Shown here: piece by piece, positions 9,489 to 19,605 of the stretch
How positions within the stretch are numbered: the stretch's first letter is position 1
How the letters are laid out: the number at the start of each line of letters is the position of its first letter
Source: JADGGM01 sp025449955
GTDB lineage: Bacteria > Gemmatimonadota > Gemmatimonadetes > Gemmatimonadales > Gemmatimonadaceae
Direction: 5' to 3'
DNA: 64,000 nt
Assembly: GCA_036554285.1 (NCBI GenBank)
Contig: DATBNO010000042.1
Location: 14,738-78,737 of the forward strand
The notes under the pieces: generated by a model
What the model was told of the DNA's origin: nothing
The model's database searches: none
Seen by the model: the letters and a program-made list of their open reading frames with translations, nothing else
Made by a program: the position numbers and the translations under genes

Positions 9489-11231
9489 ATGCCGCGCATC
9501 ACCGTCCTCGACAACACGGTGGTCGATCAGATCGCCGCCGGCGAGGTGGTCGAGCGACCCGCGTCCGTGGTGAAGGAGCTGGTCGAAAACGCGCTCGACG
9601 CCGGCGCACATTCCATCGAAATCGTGTGCGACGATGGCGGCCGCGCGAAAATTCGCGTGGCCGACGATGGCTGTGGCATGGAGCGCGGCGACGCGGTGCT
9701 CGCGCTCTCGCGGCACGCGACATCCAAGATTCATGACACGGCGGACATCGTCGGAGTGGCGAGCTTCGGATTTCGCGGCGAGGCGCTGCCGGCGATTGCG
9801 TCGGTGTCGCACCTCGAGCTCGACACCGCTGCCGCCGACGGCGCCGGCACGCGCGTCACGACCTCGGGCGGCGAGACGCCCAACGTGAGTGACGCGGCGC
9901 GGCGTCGCGGCACGTCGGTCACCGTGGAGCGGCTCTTCTACAACACGCCGGCCCGCCAACGATTCCTGCGGTCGGCGCGCTCGGAGTGGCGCGGCATCGT
10001 GGACGTGCTCACGTCGCTCGCGCTCACGCGGCGCGACGTGCGCGTCACCGCCACGCACGACGGGCGCGCTGCGTTAGGCCTGCCGCCCGCGCCGTCCTTG
10101 CGCGCGCGCGTCGGCGCGCTGTGGGGCGCCGCGTTCGCCGACCGTCTGGTGGACGTGGACGACGTGTCCGGTCCGGTGCGCGTGACGGGTCTCATCGAAC
10201 GGCCCACCGACGTGGGTACCGCGAGCCGGCGGCTCTTTCTCTCGGTGAACGGCCGCGCGATCCGCGATCCCGGCCTCGTGCGCGCCGCCGAGGCCGCGTA
10301 CCGGTCGACGATTCCCGCGGGGCTGCGGCCGACGCTGCTACTCGAGCTCACGGTGCCGCACGACTCGCTGGACGTGAACGTGCACCCGGCCAAAGTCGAG
10401 GTCCGGTTTCGCGACCGCTGGCCCACCGAGCGCGCCGTGGAGCACGCCGTCAGGCGCGCGTTAGGCACGGGCGCCAGCGCCGCGACGTTAGGCGGACGCG
10501 CCGGCGCGTGGCCGCCGGCCTTCGACGCGGCGCCGGCCGTGGACCGCGAGGTGCTCCGGCCCTCGGCGGTCGACGACGCGCAGGCGACGCCGCTGGCGCC
10601 ACAGGCCACCGCCACGCTCGACGCACCCGATTCCGCCGCGTCGCGCGACCCCGAGCCGGTGTCCGTACCGCCGCTCCTCCAGCTGCGCCGCACCTACATC
10701 ACGTTCGAGCACGACGACGGCATCGTGCTCATCGACCAGCACTCGGCGCACGAGCGCGTGTTGTTCGAGCGCTTTCTGCGCACGCTCGAGCGCGGCGAAG
10801 CGCCGTCGCAGCGGCTGCTCTTTCCCATCACGCTGCATCTGGGTCCCGCGGAAGGCGACGCGTTCGACGAGCATCGGCCGCTCTTCGAGCGACTCGGCTT
10901 CGAGATCGAGGGATTCGGCGGACACACGCTGATCGTGAGCGCCGTGCCGATGCCGCACCCGCGCTTCGATGCACCGCGGTGCTTGCGCGACACGCTCGCC
11001 GCGCTCACCGGCGATCGCTCACCGTCGGCCGCGTCGCGCCACGAGCGACTCGCCGCCACGCTCGCGTGCAAGGCCGCGATCAAAGCCGGCGATCCGTTGT
11101 CGCCCGACGAGATGCGCGCGCTGTACACGGCGCTCGCGCGCACCACGCTGCCCGCGCACGACGTGCACGGCCGCTCGACCATCGTGCAGCTCTCGTGGGA
11201 CGAGCTCGAGCGCCGCTTTGGCCGACGTTAG
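9489..11231 (+). CDS. mutL: DNA mismatch repair protein MutL
   Basis: MutL, 580 aa, the ATP-dependent matchmaker of methyl-independent mismatch repair. GHKL ATPase motifs are clear at the N terminus: ELVENALDAG, DDGCGM and GFRGEALPAI. The C-terminal domain has DQHSAHERVLFERF, which fits the DQHxxxxExxxxE metal-binding endonuclease motif, so this MutL is probably a nicking type. The usual CPHGRP zinc motif is represented by VHGRST without Cys. ATG 9489 is chosen because conserved MutL sequence begins there. The 3' end overlaps miaA by 14 nt. Confidence 0.97.
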   Translation: MPRITVLDNTVVDQIAAGEVVERPASVVKELVENALDAGAHSIEIVCDDGGRAKIRVADDGCGMERGDAVLALSRHATSKIHDTADIVGVASFGFRGEALPAIASVSHLELDTAAADGAGTRVTTSGGETPNVSDAARRRGTSVTVERLFYNTPARQRFLRSARSEWRGIVDVLTSLALTRRDVRVTATHDGRAALGLPPAPSLRARVGALWGAAFADRLVDVDDVSGPVRVTGLIERPTDVGTASRRLFLSVNGRAIRDPGLVRAAEAAYRSTIPAGLRPTLLLELTVPHDSLDVNVHPAKVEVRFRDRWPTERAVEHAVRRALGTGASAATLGGRAGAWPPAFDAAPAVDREVLRPSAVDDAQATPLAPQATATLDAPDSAASRDPEPVSVPPLLQLRRTYITFEHDDGIVLIDQHSAHERVLFERFLRTLERGEAPSQRLLFPITLHLGPAEGDAFDEHRPLFERLGFEIEGFGGHTLIVSAVPMPHPRFDAPRCLRDTLAALTGDRSPSAASRHERLAATLACKAAIKAGDPLSPDEMRALYTALARTTLPAHDVHGRSTIVQLSWDELERRFGRR

Positions 11232-12141
11232 GCTTCGCGTCATTGCCGGCCCAACAGGGGCGGGGAAGAGCGCTCTCGTGCACGCGCTGGCCGCGCAGGT
11301 GCCGCTGGCCGTCGTGAGCGCGGACTCCCGGCAGATTTATCGTGGCTTCGACATCGGCACCGCCAAGCCCACCGCCGCCGAGCGCGCATGCGTCCCGCAC
11401 TTTGGCGTCGACGTCGTCGATCCCATCACGCGCTACTCGGCCGCCGCGTGGGGAGCCGATGCGGCGGCGTGGATCGATGAGGCCATCCGCGCGGGGCGCG
11501 AGCCCGTGATCGTCGGCGGCACCGGCTTCTACGTGCGCGCGCTCACGGCGCCGCTCTTCGTCGAGCCGCCGCTCGACGTCGATCGCCGGCGCGCGATCGC
11601 GTCGCACCTGCGCGCGCTCCCGCTGGTCGAGGTTCGGCGTTGGTGCACGGTGCTGGATCCCGAGCGTGCCGGCCTCGGCCGCGCCCAACTCGAGCGGGCG
11701 ATCGAAGTGGCCCTGCTCACGGGTGTCCCGTTGTCACGATGGCACCAGGTCGCCCCGGGCGCGCCGCCGCGACGCGTGCGATATCTTGTACTCGATCCCG
11801 GCCCCGCCTTGGGCGAGCGCATCGCGGCGCGGCTGGACCACATGCTCGACGCCGGTTGGATCGAGGAAGCCCGCGCGCTCGACGCACGGATACCGGAGTC
11901 GGCGCCGGCGTGGAACGCGACCGGCTACGCCGTGGTTCGTGCGCTGGCGCGGGGTACGGTAGGCCGCGCCGACGCGCGCGAGCAGATCCTGATCGCGACG
12001 CGCCAATATGCCAAGCGCCAGCGCACGTGGATGCGCCATCAATTGCCGCCTAACGACGTGACCCGCATCGATCCGCGCACGCCGGATGCGGTGAGCCGGG
12101 CACTCGCGTGGTGGCACGATTCGACCGAGGGGATGGGATGA
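11218..12141 (+). CDS. miaA: tRNA dimethylallyltransferase MiaA
   Basis: MiaA, 307 aa, adds an isoprenoid group to A37 of tRNAs reading UNN codons. The P-loop GPTGAGKS lies about 10 residues from the start, followed by SADSRQIYRGFDIGTAKP (dimethylallyl-diphosphate and tRNA binding), VGGTGFYVRAL and the C-terminal QYAKRQRTWMR. The start is taken as TTG 11218, inside the end of mutL (14-nt overlap), because homology reaches back to it and no ATG/GTG fits. mutL-miaA linkage is common in bacteria. The stop overlaps bshA by ATGA. Confidence 0.95.
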   Translation: MADVRLRVIAGPTGAGKSALVHALAAQVPLAVVSADSRQIYRGFDIGTAKPTAAERACVPHFGVDVVDPITRYSAAAWGADAAAWIDEAIRAGREPVIVGGTGFYVRALTAPLFVEPPLDVDRRRAIASHLRALPLVEVRRWCTVLDPERAGLGRAQLERAIEVALLTGVPLSRWHQVAPGAPPRRVRYLVLDPGPALGERIAARLDHMLDAGWIEEARALDARIPESAPAWNATGYAVVRALARGTVGRADAREQILIATRQYAKRQRTWMRHQLPPNDVTRIDPRTPDAVSRALAWWHDSTEGMG

Positions 12142-13271
12142 AGATCGGCATCACCTGCTATCCGACCTACGGCGGCTCGGGCGCCGTCGCGACCGATCTC
12201 GGCATCGCGCTCGCCGAACGCGGACACGAAGTGCACTTCATCACGTACCAGCACCCGTTCCGCTTACCGGCGTTTCTCCCGCGCATCTTTTTCCACGAAG
12301 TGGATGTGGTGCGCTACCCGCTCTTCGAGTATCCGCCGTACGATCTCGCGCTGGCCGTGCGCATGCATCAGGTGGTCCAGGAGCACCGGTTGGACATCCT
12401 GCACGCGCACTACGCGATTCCCCACGCCACGAGCGCGTGGGTCGCCAAAGAAATGTTGGAGAACGACGATGTCGACGTCCGCATCATCACGACGCTGCAC
12501 GGCACCGACATCACGCTCGTTGGGCAGGACCCGTCGTTCCAAACCATCACCAAGTTTTCGATCGAGCGCTCGGACGGCCTCACCGCCGTGTCGGAGTTCC
12601 TCAAGCGCGAGACCTACAAGGCGTTCGGGTGCACGGCCTGCGCGGTGGAAGTGATCCACAATTTCGTCGACCCCGTGCTGTACGACCGCCGCGCGCATCA
12701 CCCGCTCCTGCGCGAACAGTTAGGCAGCAACGGCGATCGCGCCGTGATCATGCACGTGTCCAACTTCCGGCCGGTGAAACGCGTGCGCGACATCGTCCGC
12801 ATCTTCGCGGCGGTGCGTCGCGAGCGGCCGGCCGCGTTGGTCATGGTCGGCGACGGCCCCGAGCGCATGACGGCCGAGCAGGAGGCGCGCGACCTCGGCG
12901 TGCAGGACGACACGTTCTTTCTCGGCAAGATCGACGTCGTCGCGCCGCTGCTCGCCAGCGCCGATCTCTTCTTGCTGCCCAGCCAGAGCGAGTCGTTCGG
13001 CTTGAGCGCGCTCGAGGCGCTCGCGTGCGGCGTGCCCGTGGTCGCATCGCGCGTCGGCGGTCTTCCCGAGGTCGTGATCGACGGCGTGACCGGCGTGCTC
13101 CGCGATGTGGGCGACGTGGATGGAATGGCCGCCGCGTCGCTCGAGATCCTGGGCGACCGCACGCGGTGGGCGCGCATGAGCGAGGCCGCCGCCGCCGATG
13201 CCCGCCGCCGCTTTTCGCGCGACGAGATGGTCGCCCGCTACGAAGCCTTCTATGAGCGCACGATCGGCTGA
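12138..13271 (+). CDS. bshA: N-acetyl-alpha-D-glucosaminyl L-malate synthase BshA
   Basis: GT4-family glycosyltransferase, 377 aa, first step of bacillithiol synthesis (UDP-GlcNAc plus L-malate). The N terminus MKIGITCYPTYGGSGAVA and HFITYQHPFRL are characteristic of BshA rather than of general GT4 enzymes. The C-terminal Rossmann domain has the usual donor-site run from SQSESFGLSALEALACG to the VVAS strand. ATG 12138 overlaps the miaA stop and has GAGGGG upstream. bshB and bshC are not in the window. The end overlaps the next gene by 20 nt. Confidence 0.93.
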   Translation: MKIGITCYPTYGGSGAVATDLGIALAERGHEVHFITYQHPFRLPAFLPRIFFHEVDVVRYPLFEYPPYDLALAVRMHQVVQEHRLDILHAHYAIPHATSAWVAKEMLENDDVDVRIITTLHGTDITLVGQDPSFQTITKFSIERSDGLTAVSEFLKRETYKAFGCTACAVEVIHNFVDPVLYDRRAHHPLLREQLGSNGDRAVIMHVSNFRPVKRVRDIVRIFAAVRRERPAALVMVGDGPERMTAEQEARDLGVQDDTFFLGKIDVVAPLLASADLFLLPSQSESFGLSALEALACGVPVVASRVGGLPEVVIDGVTGVLRDVGDVDGMAAASLEILGDRTRWARMSEAAAADARRRFSRDEMVARYEAFYERTIG

Positions 13272-14061
13272 CGCGCTGCTCCGGCTCGCGCGCTGGCCTA
13301 ACGTGCTGCTGGCCGCGACCGGCGTCGCGTTCGGCGCCTGGTGGGTCGGCTGGGGCGACGGAGCGCGCATCGCACTCGCCGCGCTGGGCGCCGCGTGCCT
13401 GACCGTGACGGCCAACGCGTGGAACGACCTCGCCGACATCGACATCGACCGCCGCGCGCATCCCGAGCGTCCGTTGCCGTCGGGGCTCGTGTCCGCGCGC
13501 GCCGCGCGCCGGTTGGCGGGAACCGCCGGCGTGGCCGGCGTCGCACTCGAAGCGTTAGGCGCGCCGCCGCTCGCTGCGCTGAGCGTGCTGGTCGTTGCGC
13601 TCATGTATGCGTACAGCCCGTGGATCAAACGCACCGGTTTGCCCGGCAACATCGTCGTGGCCGTGCTGGCGTCGCTGCCGTTCCTCTATGGCGGATGGGT
13701 CGTTGGGCATCCGCGCGGCGCGATCGTGCTGGTGATGATCGCCGTCCCGTTGCACCTCGCGCGAGAAATCGCCAAAGATCTCGACGACGCACCCGCCGAC
13801 GCCGGCTCGCGCCGCACGTTGCCGGTGAGCGCCGGCGTGTCGGCCGCCATCGCCGTCCTGGCGGTGGCGTCGTTAGCATTCTTGCTGCTATTGGTTCCGT
13901 TTGCGACGGCGCGGCCGCGCTTCGCGGCGGCTGCCATTCCCGCGGCGGCGCTCGTCCTCTACGCTGTCGCCATCGCCGTGCGTGGCCACCGCGGGAGCCC
14001 ACTCGTCTTCAAGCTCGCCATGCTGTGCACCATGGCCGCGTTCCTGACGGCTCGCCCCTGA
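13252..14061 (+). CDS. UbiA-family prenyltransferase
   Basis: Polytopic membrane protein, 269 aa, with about eight hydrophobic helices. The two Asp-rich motifs of the UbiA superfamily are present: NAWNDLADIDID near residues 48-59 and REIAKDLDDAPAD in the second half; both bind Mg2+-diphosphate. The second motif and short length resemble the geranylgeranylglycerol-phosphate geranylgeranyltransferase-like branch, but menaquinone- or heme-type substrates cannot be excluded. ATG 13252 lies 20 nt inside bshA; an upstream in-frame ATG at 13198 would give an unnatural hydrophilic extension. Confidence 0.85.
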   Translation: MSARSADALLRLARWPNVLLAATGVAFGAWWVGWGDGARIALAALGAACLTVTANAWNDLADIDIDRRAHPERPLPSGLVSARAARRLAGTAGVAGVALEALGAPPLAALSVLVVALMYAYSPWIKRTGLPGNIVVAVLASLPFLYGGWVVGHPRGAIVLVMIAVPLHLAREIAKDLDDAPADAGSRRTLPVSAGVSAAIAVLAVASLAFLLLLVPFATARPRFAAAAIPAAALVLYAVAIAVRGHRGSPLVFKLAMLCTMAAFLTARP

Positions 14062-14086
14062 CCCCATCCCTTCGCACTCGATCGAC

Positions 14087-14890
14087 ATGACGCTCTTTCA
14101 AGCGGTGGTCCTCGGCACCATCCAGGGGCTGTCGGAATTCCTGCCCATCAGCAGCTCGGCGCACCTGGCGCTCACGCCGTGGCTCCTGCACTGGCCCGAG
14201 CCAGGTCTGTCGTTCGACGTCGCGCTCCACACGGGCACGCTCGTGGCCGTGCTCGTCTATTTTCGCGCGGAGTGGGCGCGGCTCATCGCTGCCGCGTGGA
14301 AGATCGTCACCACACGCCGCGTCGAGACGGAGTCCGAACGTCGCGTGATGTTGCTCATCATCGCGACCATACCCGGCGGCATCGCCGGCCTCGCGCTCGA
14401 CAAGTATGCGGAGACCACGTTCCGCGCCCCCGCGCTCATCGCGTGGGCGATGATCATCCTCGGCATTCTGCTGTGGCTCGCCGATCGAGGCGCGCGCGAA
14501 GTGCGCAAGCTGTCCGACATGAAGACGCGCGACGCGCTGCTCATCGGCATCGCGCAGATCTTCGCGCTCATCCCCGGCGTGTCGCGGTCCGGATCGACGA
14601 TCACCGCCGGACTCGCCGACCGGTTCGACCGTGAGAGCGCCGCCGTGTTCAGCTTTCTCATGAGCATGCCCATCATCGCCGCGGCCGCGATCCTCAAGGT
14701 GCCGCACGTGCTGCACGAGCAAGGCCTAACGGCGCCGCTCGCGGCCGGCGTGCTCGCGTCGGCCGTGAGCGGCTGGCTCGCCATCGCCGCCCTGCTCAGG
14801 TACGTCACCCGGCGCAGCTACGGCGTGTTCGCGCTCTACCGGGTGCTGGTGGGAGTGGCCGTACTCCTCATCGTGCACTATCGTGGCTGA
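14087..14890 (+). CDS. uppP: Undecaprenyl-diphosphatase UppP (BacA family)
   Basis: Integral membrane phosphatase, 267 aa, recycling undecaprenyl diphosphate for peptidoglycan and other envelope polymers. Both catalytic motifs are visible: the Glu-rich EFLPISSSAHL near residues 17-27 and GVSRSGSTI with the essential Arg/Ser near residues 163-171. Hydrophobic helices fill the rest. The 3' end overlaps birA by 8 nt. It may matter for bacitracin tolerance, as known for the family. Confidence 0.95.
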   Translation: MTLFQAVVLGTIQGLSEFLPISSSAHLALTPWLLHWPEPGLSFDVALHTGTLVAVLVYFRAEWARLIAAAWKIVTTRRVETESERRVMLLIIATIPGGIAGLALDKYAETTFRAPALIAWAMIILGILLWLADRGAREVRKLSDMKTRDALLIGIAQIFALIPGVSRSGSTITAGLADRFDRESAAVFSFLMSMPIIAAAAILKVPHVLHEQGLTAPLAAGVLASAVSGWLAIAALLRYVTRRSYGVFALYRVLVGVAVLLIVHYRG

Positions 14891-15629
14891 CGCAACCTAC
14901 GACGGCTGCGGTGCGGACGAGCTCCGGGCATTGCTCGATCTGCCGCGCGTCGAGGTGTACGACAGCGTCACGTCGACGCTGGATGTGGCGCACGTGTTGG
15001 GCGAAGGCGGAGCACCCGCGGGCTCGTTGGTGTTGGCGGAACGGCAGACGGCCGGACGCGGACGCGAGGGACGCCGGTGGACGTCGATCGCCGGAAGCGG
15101 CATCTGGCTCACGATGGTGGAGCGGCCCGCGGATCCCATTGCGACCGAGGTGCTCGCCATCCGGTTAGGCATGGGTGCCGCGCGGGCGTTGGACCGGTTC
15201 GCGCACGCGCCGGTCCGGCTCAAGTGGCCCAACGACCTGTTCGTGGGCGGCGGCAAAGTGTGCGGCATTCTGGTGGAGTCGCGGTGGCGAGATGGGCGCA
15301 TCGAGTGGGTGGCGGTCGGCATGGGCATCAACGTGCGCCTGCCGCCGGACGTGGCCACCGCGAGCGCGCTGCGCGCGGACGCGACGCGCGTGTCGGTGCT
15401 CGAGGCCGTCGTGCCGGCGATTCGGGCGGCCGGTGCCGCGCGCGGCCCCCTGCGGGCGAACGAGCTCGCGGACTATGCCCAACGGGACATGGCCCGCGGC
15501 CGCACCTGTCGCTTGCCGGCGCCGGGCGTGGTGCAGGGGATCGATGAACGCGGCTCGCTGATCGTCGCCACGCAAGTGGGCGAGGTCGCCTGTCGCTCCG
15601 GCTCTCTCGTGTTCGAGGAGGACGCGTGA
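14883..15629 (+). CDS. birA: Biotin--[acetyl-CoA-carboxylase] ligase BirA, lacking a DNA-binding domain
   Basis: Biotin protein ligase, 248 aa. Catalytic signatures are present: RQTAGRGREGRRWTS (biotinyl-AMP loop) near residues 55-69, LKWPNDL near 113-119, and the strand GILVESRW. The protein starts directly with the ligase domain, so it is a monofunctional enzyme without the N-terminal helix-turn-helix seen in E. coli BirA and should not repress biotin genes. GTG 14883 overlaps uppP; the stop overlaps coaX by GTGA. Confidence 0.94.
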   Translation: MADATYDGCGADELRALLDLPRVEVYDSVTSTLDVAHVLGEGGAPAGSLVLAERQTAGRGREGRRWTSIAGSGIWLTMVERPADPIATEVLAIRLGMGAARALDRFAHAPVRLKWPNDLFVGGGKVCGILVESRWRDGRIEWVAVGMGINVRLPPDVATASALRADATRVSVLEAVVPAIRAAGAARGPLRANELADYAQRDMARGRTCRLPAPGVVQGIDERGSLIVATQVGEVACRSGSLVFEEDA

Positions 15630-16402
15630 TTCTCGTGTTCGACGTAGGCAACACGGAGACGACCATCGGCCTGTTCGACGGCCGTGCGCTGGCCGCGCAT
15701 TGGCGCGTCATGACCGACGCGTCGCGCACGCCGGACGAGATCGGCCTCGAGCTCACGGGTCTCCTGCATTCGCGCGCCATCGCCGCCACCCGGATCACCG
15801 GCGTGGCGATCGGGTCCGTCGTGCCGCCGGTCACGGGGCCGCTCGCCGACGCGTGCCTAACGTGGTTGGGCCGCACCGCCGTGGTGGTGGACGGACAGTC
15901 GCCGCTCCCGATCGTCCTCGACGTCGACGAGCCGCTCACCGTGGGCGCCGACCGCATCATCAACACGCTCGCCGCGAGCCGCATCCATCACGCCGACACC
16001 ATCGTCGTCGACCTCGGCACCGCCACCACGTACGACTGCATCACGGCCGACGGCGTGTTCCTGGGCGGCGTGATTGCGCCCGGTGTGCGCACGTCGTTGG
16101 ACACGCTCATTCGCCGGACGTCCAAGCTCCCCGCCACCGAGCTCGCCGCTCCCGCGCGCGCCATCGGCAAGCGCACCGAAGACTGCATCCGCGCCGGCGT
16201 GATGTTCGGCTCGGTCGACGCGATCGATGGGATCGTGCGCCGCATCAAAGCCGAGTGGCCGTCGCCGCGCGAGCCGATGGTGATCGCGACCGGCGGCCTG
16301 GCCGAGCTGGTAGCGCCGCTCTGCACGGAAGTCGATCTCGTCGAGCCGTATTTGACGCTCGAGGGGCTACGTCTGGCGCATGAGCTGCTGACGGCGGGCT
16401 GA
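15626..16402 (+). CDS. coaX: Type III pantothenate kinase CoaX
   Basis: Type III pantothenate kinase, 258 aa, first committed step of coenzyme A synthesis. ASKHA-fold motifs are clear: DVGNTETTIGLFDG at the N terminus (phosphate-1 loop), GADRIIN, DLGTATTYDCI (phosphate-2) and GGVIAPGV. This type is insensitive to CoA feedback and needs a monovalent cation. GTG 15626 overlaps the birA stop; a birA-coaX pair is common. It is the last gene before a large inverted repeat. Confidence 0.96.
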   Translation: MILVFDVGNTETTIGLFDGRALAAHWRVMTDASRTPDEIGLELTGLLHSRAIAATRITGVAIGSVVPPVTGPLADACLTWLGRTAVVVDGQSPLPIVLDVDEPLTVGADRIINTLAASRIHHADTIVVDLGTATTYDCITADGVFLGGVIAPGVRTSLDTLIRRTSKLPATELAAPARAIGKRTEDCIRAGVMFGSVDAIDGIVRRIKAEWPSPREPMVIATGGLAELVAPLCTEVDLVEPYLTLEGLRLAHELLTAG

Positions 16403-16407
16403 CGAGA

Positions 16408-16662
16408 GGGAAGCGCGCGCTGGCGCTTGCTCGGGGAAGCGCTAGGCTGGGGGAACGGGGAAGCGGCGGCCTAACGGCGCCTTGGGGCGCGGCTCGAATT
16501 CGTGATCCCTGACCAAGAACGACACGTGGTCAGCGCGGCCCCGCGTCGCCGCGCGCGCGAGGCCTGTCGACTTCTTTTCGCGCCCCAAGGCGCCGTTAGG
16601 CCGCCGCTTCCCCGTTCCCCAAGCGTAGCGCTTCCCCGAGCAAGCGCCAGCGCGCGCTTCCC
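16408..16662. repeat. Long near-perfect inverted repeat (83-nt arms), GGGAAGCG family
   Basis: The left arm (16408-16490) and right arm (16580-16662) are reverse complements over 83 nt with two mismatches near the middle. The loop is about 89 nt and holds a small 7-bp hairpin at 16509-16533. Each arm contains GGGAAGCG modules and one GTTAGGC/GCCTAAC copy. No coding sequence is convincing inside. It separates coaX from the groES promoter and may end transcription from both sides. It belongs to the same family as the element at 38839-39014. Confidence 0.85.
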
Positions 16663-16779
16663 CGTGCGCTTGCCAGTCTGGCGTTGAAAACCGTTACCCA
16701 ACCTCTGCATCTGCCGGTTTGACAGCAATAAGTCGTTCATTTTGGCCAACTTACATGGTATGGGCGCTGCAATGGCCGA

Positions 16780-16807
16780 TTGACCTCGGCTCAAGAGTCG
16801 TTATACT
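16780..16807 (+). promoter_or_regulatory. Sigma70-type promoter of groES-groEL
   Basis: -35 TTGACC (16780-16785) and -10 TATACT (16802-16807) are separated by 16 nt. The predicted transcription start falls at about 16814, just before or within the CIRCE operator, the usual arrangement for HrcA-repressed chaperonin operons. Confidence 0.8.
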
Positions 16808-16815
16808 TGGTGTGT

Positions 16816-16842
16816 CTGGCACTCTAAGATTGAGAGTGCTAA
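16816..16842. promoter_or_regulatory. CIRCE element (HrcA operator)
   Basis: The arms CTGGCACTC (16816-16824) and GAGTGCTAA (16834-16842) flank a 9-nt spacer. This matches the consensus TTAGCACTC-N9-GAGTGCTAA except for two bases at the outer left arm. It lies at the transcription start of groES-groEL, so heat-shock control by the HrcA repressor is expected. hrcA is not in the window. Confidence 0.93.
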
Positions 16843-16894
16843 CACCGCTCAACCGAGCATTCGTGATACCCATACTGGAGGAGGGAGGCGACCT

Positions 16895-17203
16895 ATGGCC
16901 ACCAAGAGTGCCACCGCGGTGAAGGTCAGTCCGCTGGCCGATCGCGTCGTCGTGAGAGCTCTCGAGGAATCGGAGCAGATGCGCGGCGGTCTCTACATCC
17001 CCGACACGGCGAAGGAAAAGCCCCAGCAGGGCGAGATCGTCGCCGTCGGACCGGGCCGTTTCGAGAAGGACAAGCGTGTCCCGATGGACGTGAAAGTCGG
17101 TGACAAGGTCCTGTACGGAAAGTACAGCGGCACCGAGGTCACCCTCGATGGCGAGCAGTTGCTGATTCTTCGTGAATCGGACGTGCTCGCGGTGATCTCC
17201 TAA
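16895..17203 (+). CDS. groES: Co-chaperonin GroES
   Basis: GroES/Cpn10, 102 aa, the heptameric lid of GroEL. The mobile loop and family core are visible: PLADRVVVR, GGLYIPDTAKEKPQQG and GKYSGTEV. An unusually strong purine-rich ribosome-binding site (GGAGGAGGGAGG, 16877-16888) lies 6 nt before ATG 16895. The N terminus has about seven residues more than the shortest homologues. Controlled by the CIRCE promoter upstream. Confidence 0.98.
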   Translation: MATKSATAVKVSPLADRVVVRALEESEQMRGGLYIPDTAKEKPQQGEIVAVGPGRFEKDKRVPMDVKVGDKVLYGKYSGTEVTLDGEQLLILRESDVLAVIS

Positions 17204-17287
17204 CGGTAGCTCGGTCCTGACACCGCTCTGAGAGCGGCTGCCTCGAGCCACCACCACACAACAGGATTCTTTCACCTACTGGAAACT

Positions 17288-18919
<1,632 letters not shown>

Positions 18920-18941
18920 GCCCAGGCCTAACGGTCTAACG

Positions 18942-18975
18942 GAAACGGGGATCCGCGTCAGCGGGTCCCCGTTTC
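18942..18975 (+). terminator. Terminator-like hairpin after groEL
   Basis: A 15-bp stem (GAAACGGGGATCCGC with GCGGGTCCCCGTTTC, one mismatch) has a 4-nt loop GTCA and begins 22 nt after the groEL stop. The downstream T run is short, so this is a strong hairpin with a weak tail. Confidence 0.75.
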
Positions 18976-19009
18976 TGCATCTGCGCGCCAGCGCGGCCCG
19001 CGACGTCCC

Positions 19010-19366
19010 CTAGATGTGCGGGGTCGCGGCGGCCGAATCCGCGGACACGCACGAGAAGTGGATGATCCACTCGTCGCTGCTGTCCTTTCCGCTGCCCGCC
19101 ACCTGGGGACCCTCGTCGTCGATGCGGTACCGTCCGTTGCAGGCGGCGGTCATCTTCTTGAAGGCATCCGCCCGTCGTTTGGCGATGAGACCGCTCGTCC
19201 CGGCGTGGCCATATTCGACGATGCCGGGCAGGGTCGACTGGTTGACCGGCCCGTTGCTAACGGTCGGTGTCGCCGAACCGGGCGGCTGGACGAGGTGGGC
19301 CGACGCGCAGGCCGCGGCGGCGAACACGCAGGACACGACGAACGCAGAACGTTGGGCGGAGGTCAC
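19010..19366 (-). CDS. Small lipoprotein of unknown function
   Basis: A 118-residue predicted lipoprotein: short basic N terminus, hydrophobic stretch and a lipobox ending AAAC with Cys near residue 20. The mature part has a conserved-looking helix (RRADAFKKMTAAC) followed by NGRYRIDDEGP, a pattern seen in small envelope lipoproteins, but no function can be named. GTG 19366 is chosen because GAGGAG precedes it and the signal peptide starts there; longer frames upstream are hydrophilic. It is transcribed towards groEL. Confidence 0.7.
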   Translation of the reverse strand: MTSAQRSAFVVSCVFAAAACASAHLVQPPGSATPTVSNGPVNQSTLPGIVEYGHAGTSGLIAKRRADAFKKMTAACNGRYRIDDEGPQVAGSGKDSSDEWIIHFSCVSADSAAATPHI

Positions 19367-19605
19367 GGTGAGTCTCCTCGGAGAGTAGCGGTGTGCCGCG
19401 CCATCGCCGCGGCGCGCGTCTAACGGACAGACCCGATGTGACGAAATCCGGTTCCGCGCGGGTATCACCTCCTGTGCGCGACGTTGCGCCGCGCTGTCAC
19501 GCGCGTGTCATGTGTCAGCCTCTCGTCAATGTGCAGCGGCGGCGTCGGGAAGGGGAACCGGCGTTCGTGTGCGGCAATTCGTCGAGAGATTCCATCGAAG
19601 GGATC

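Noticed and set aside
16408..16662. CRISPR array or tRNA-like element
   Set aside because: There are no direct repeats with spacers and no cloverleaf; the structure is a single inverted repeat.
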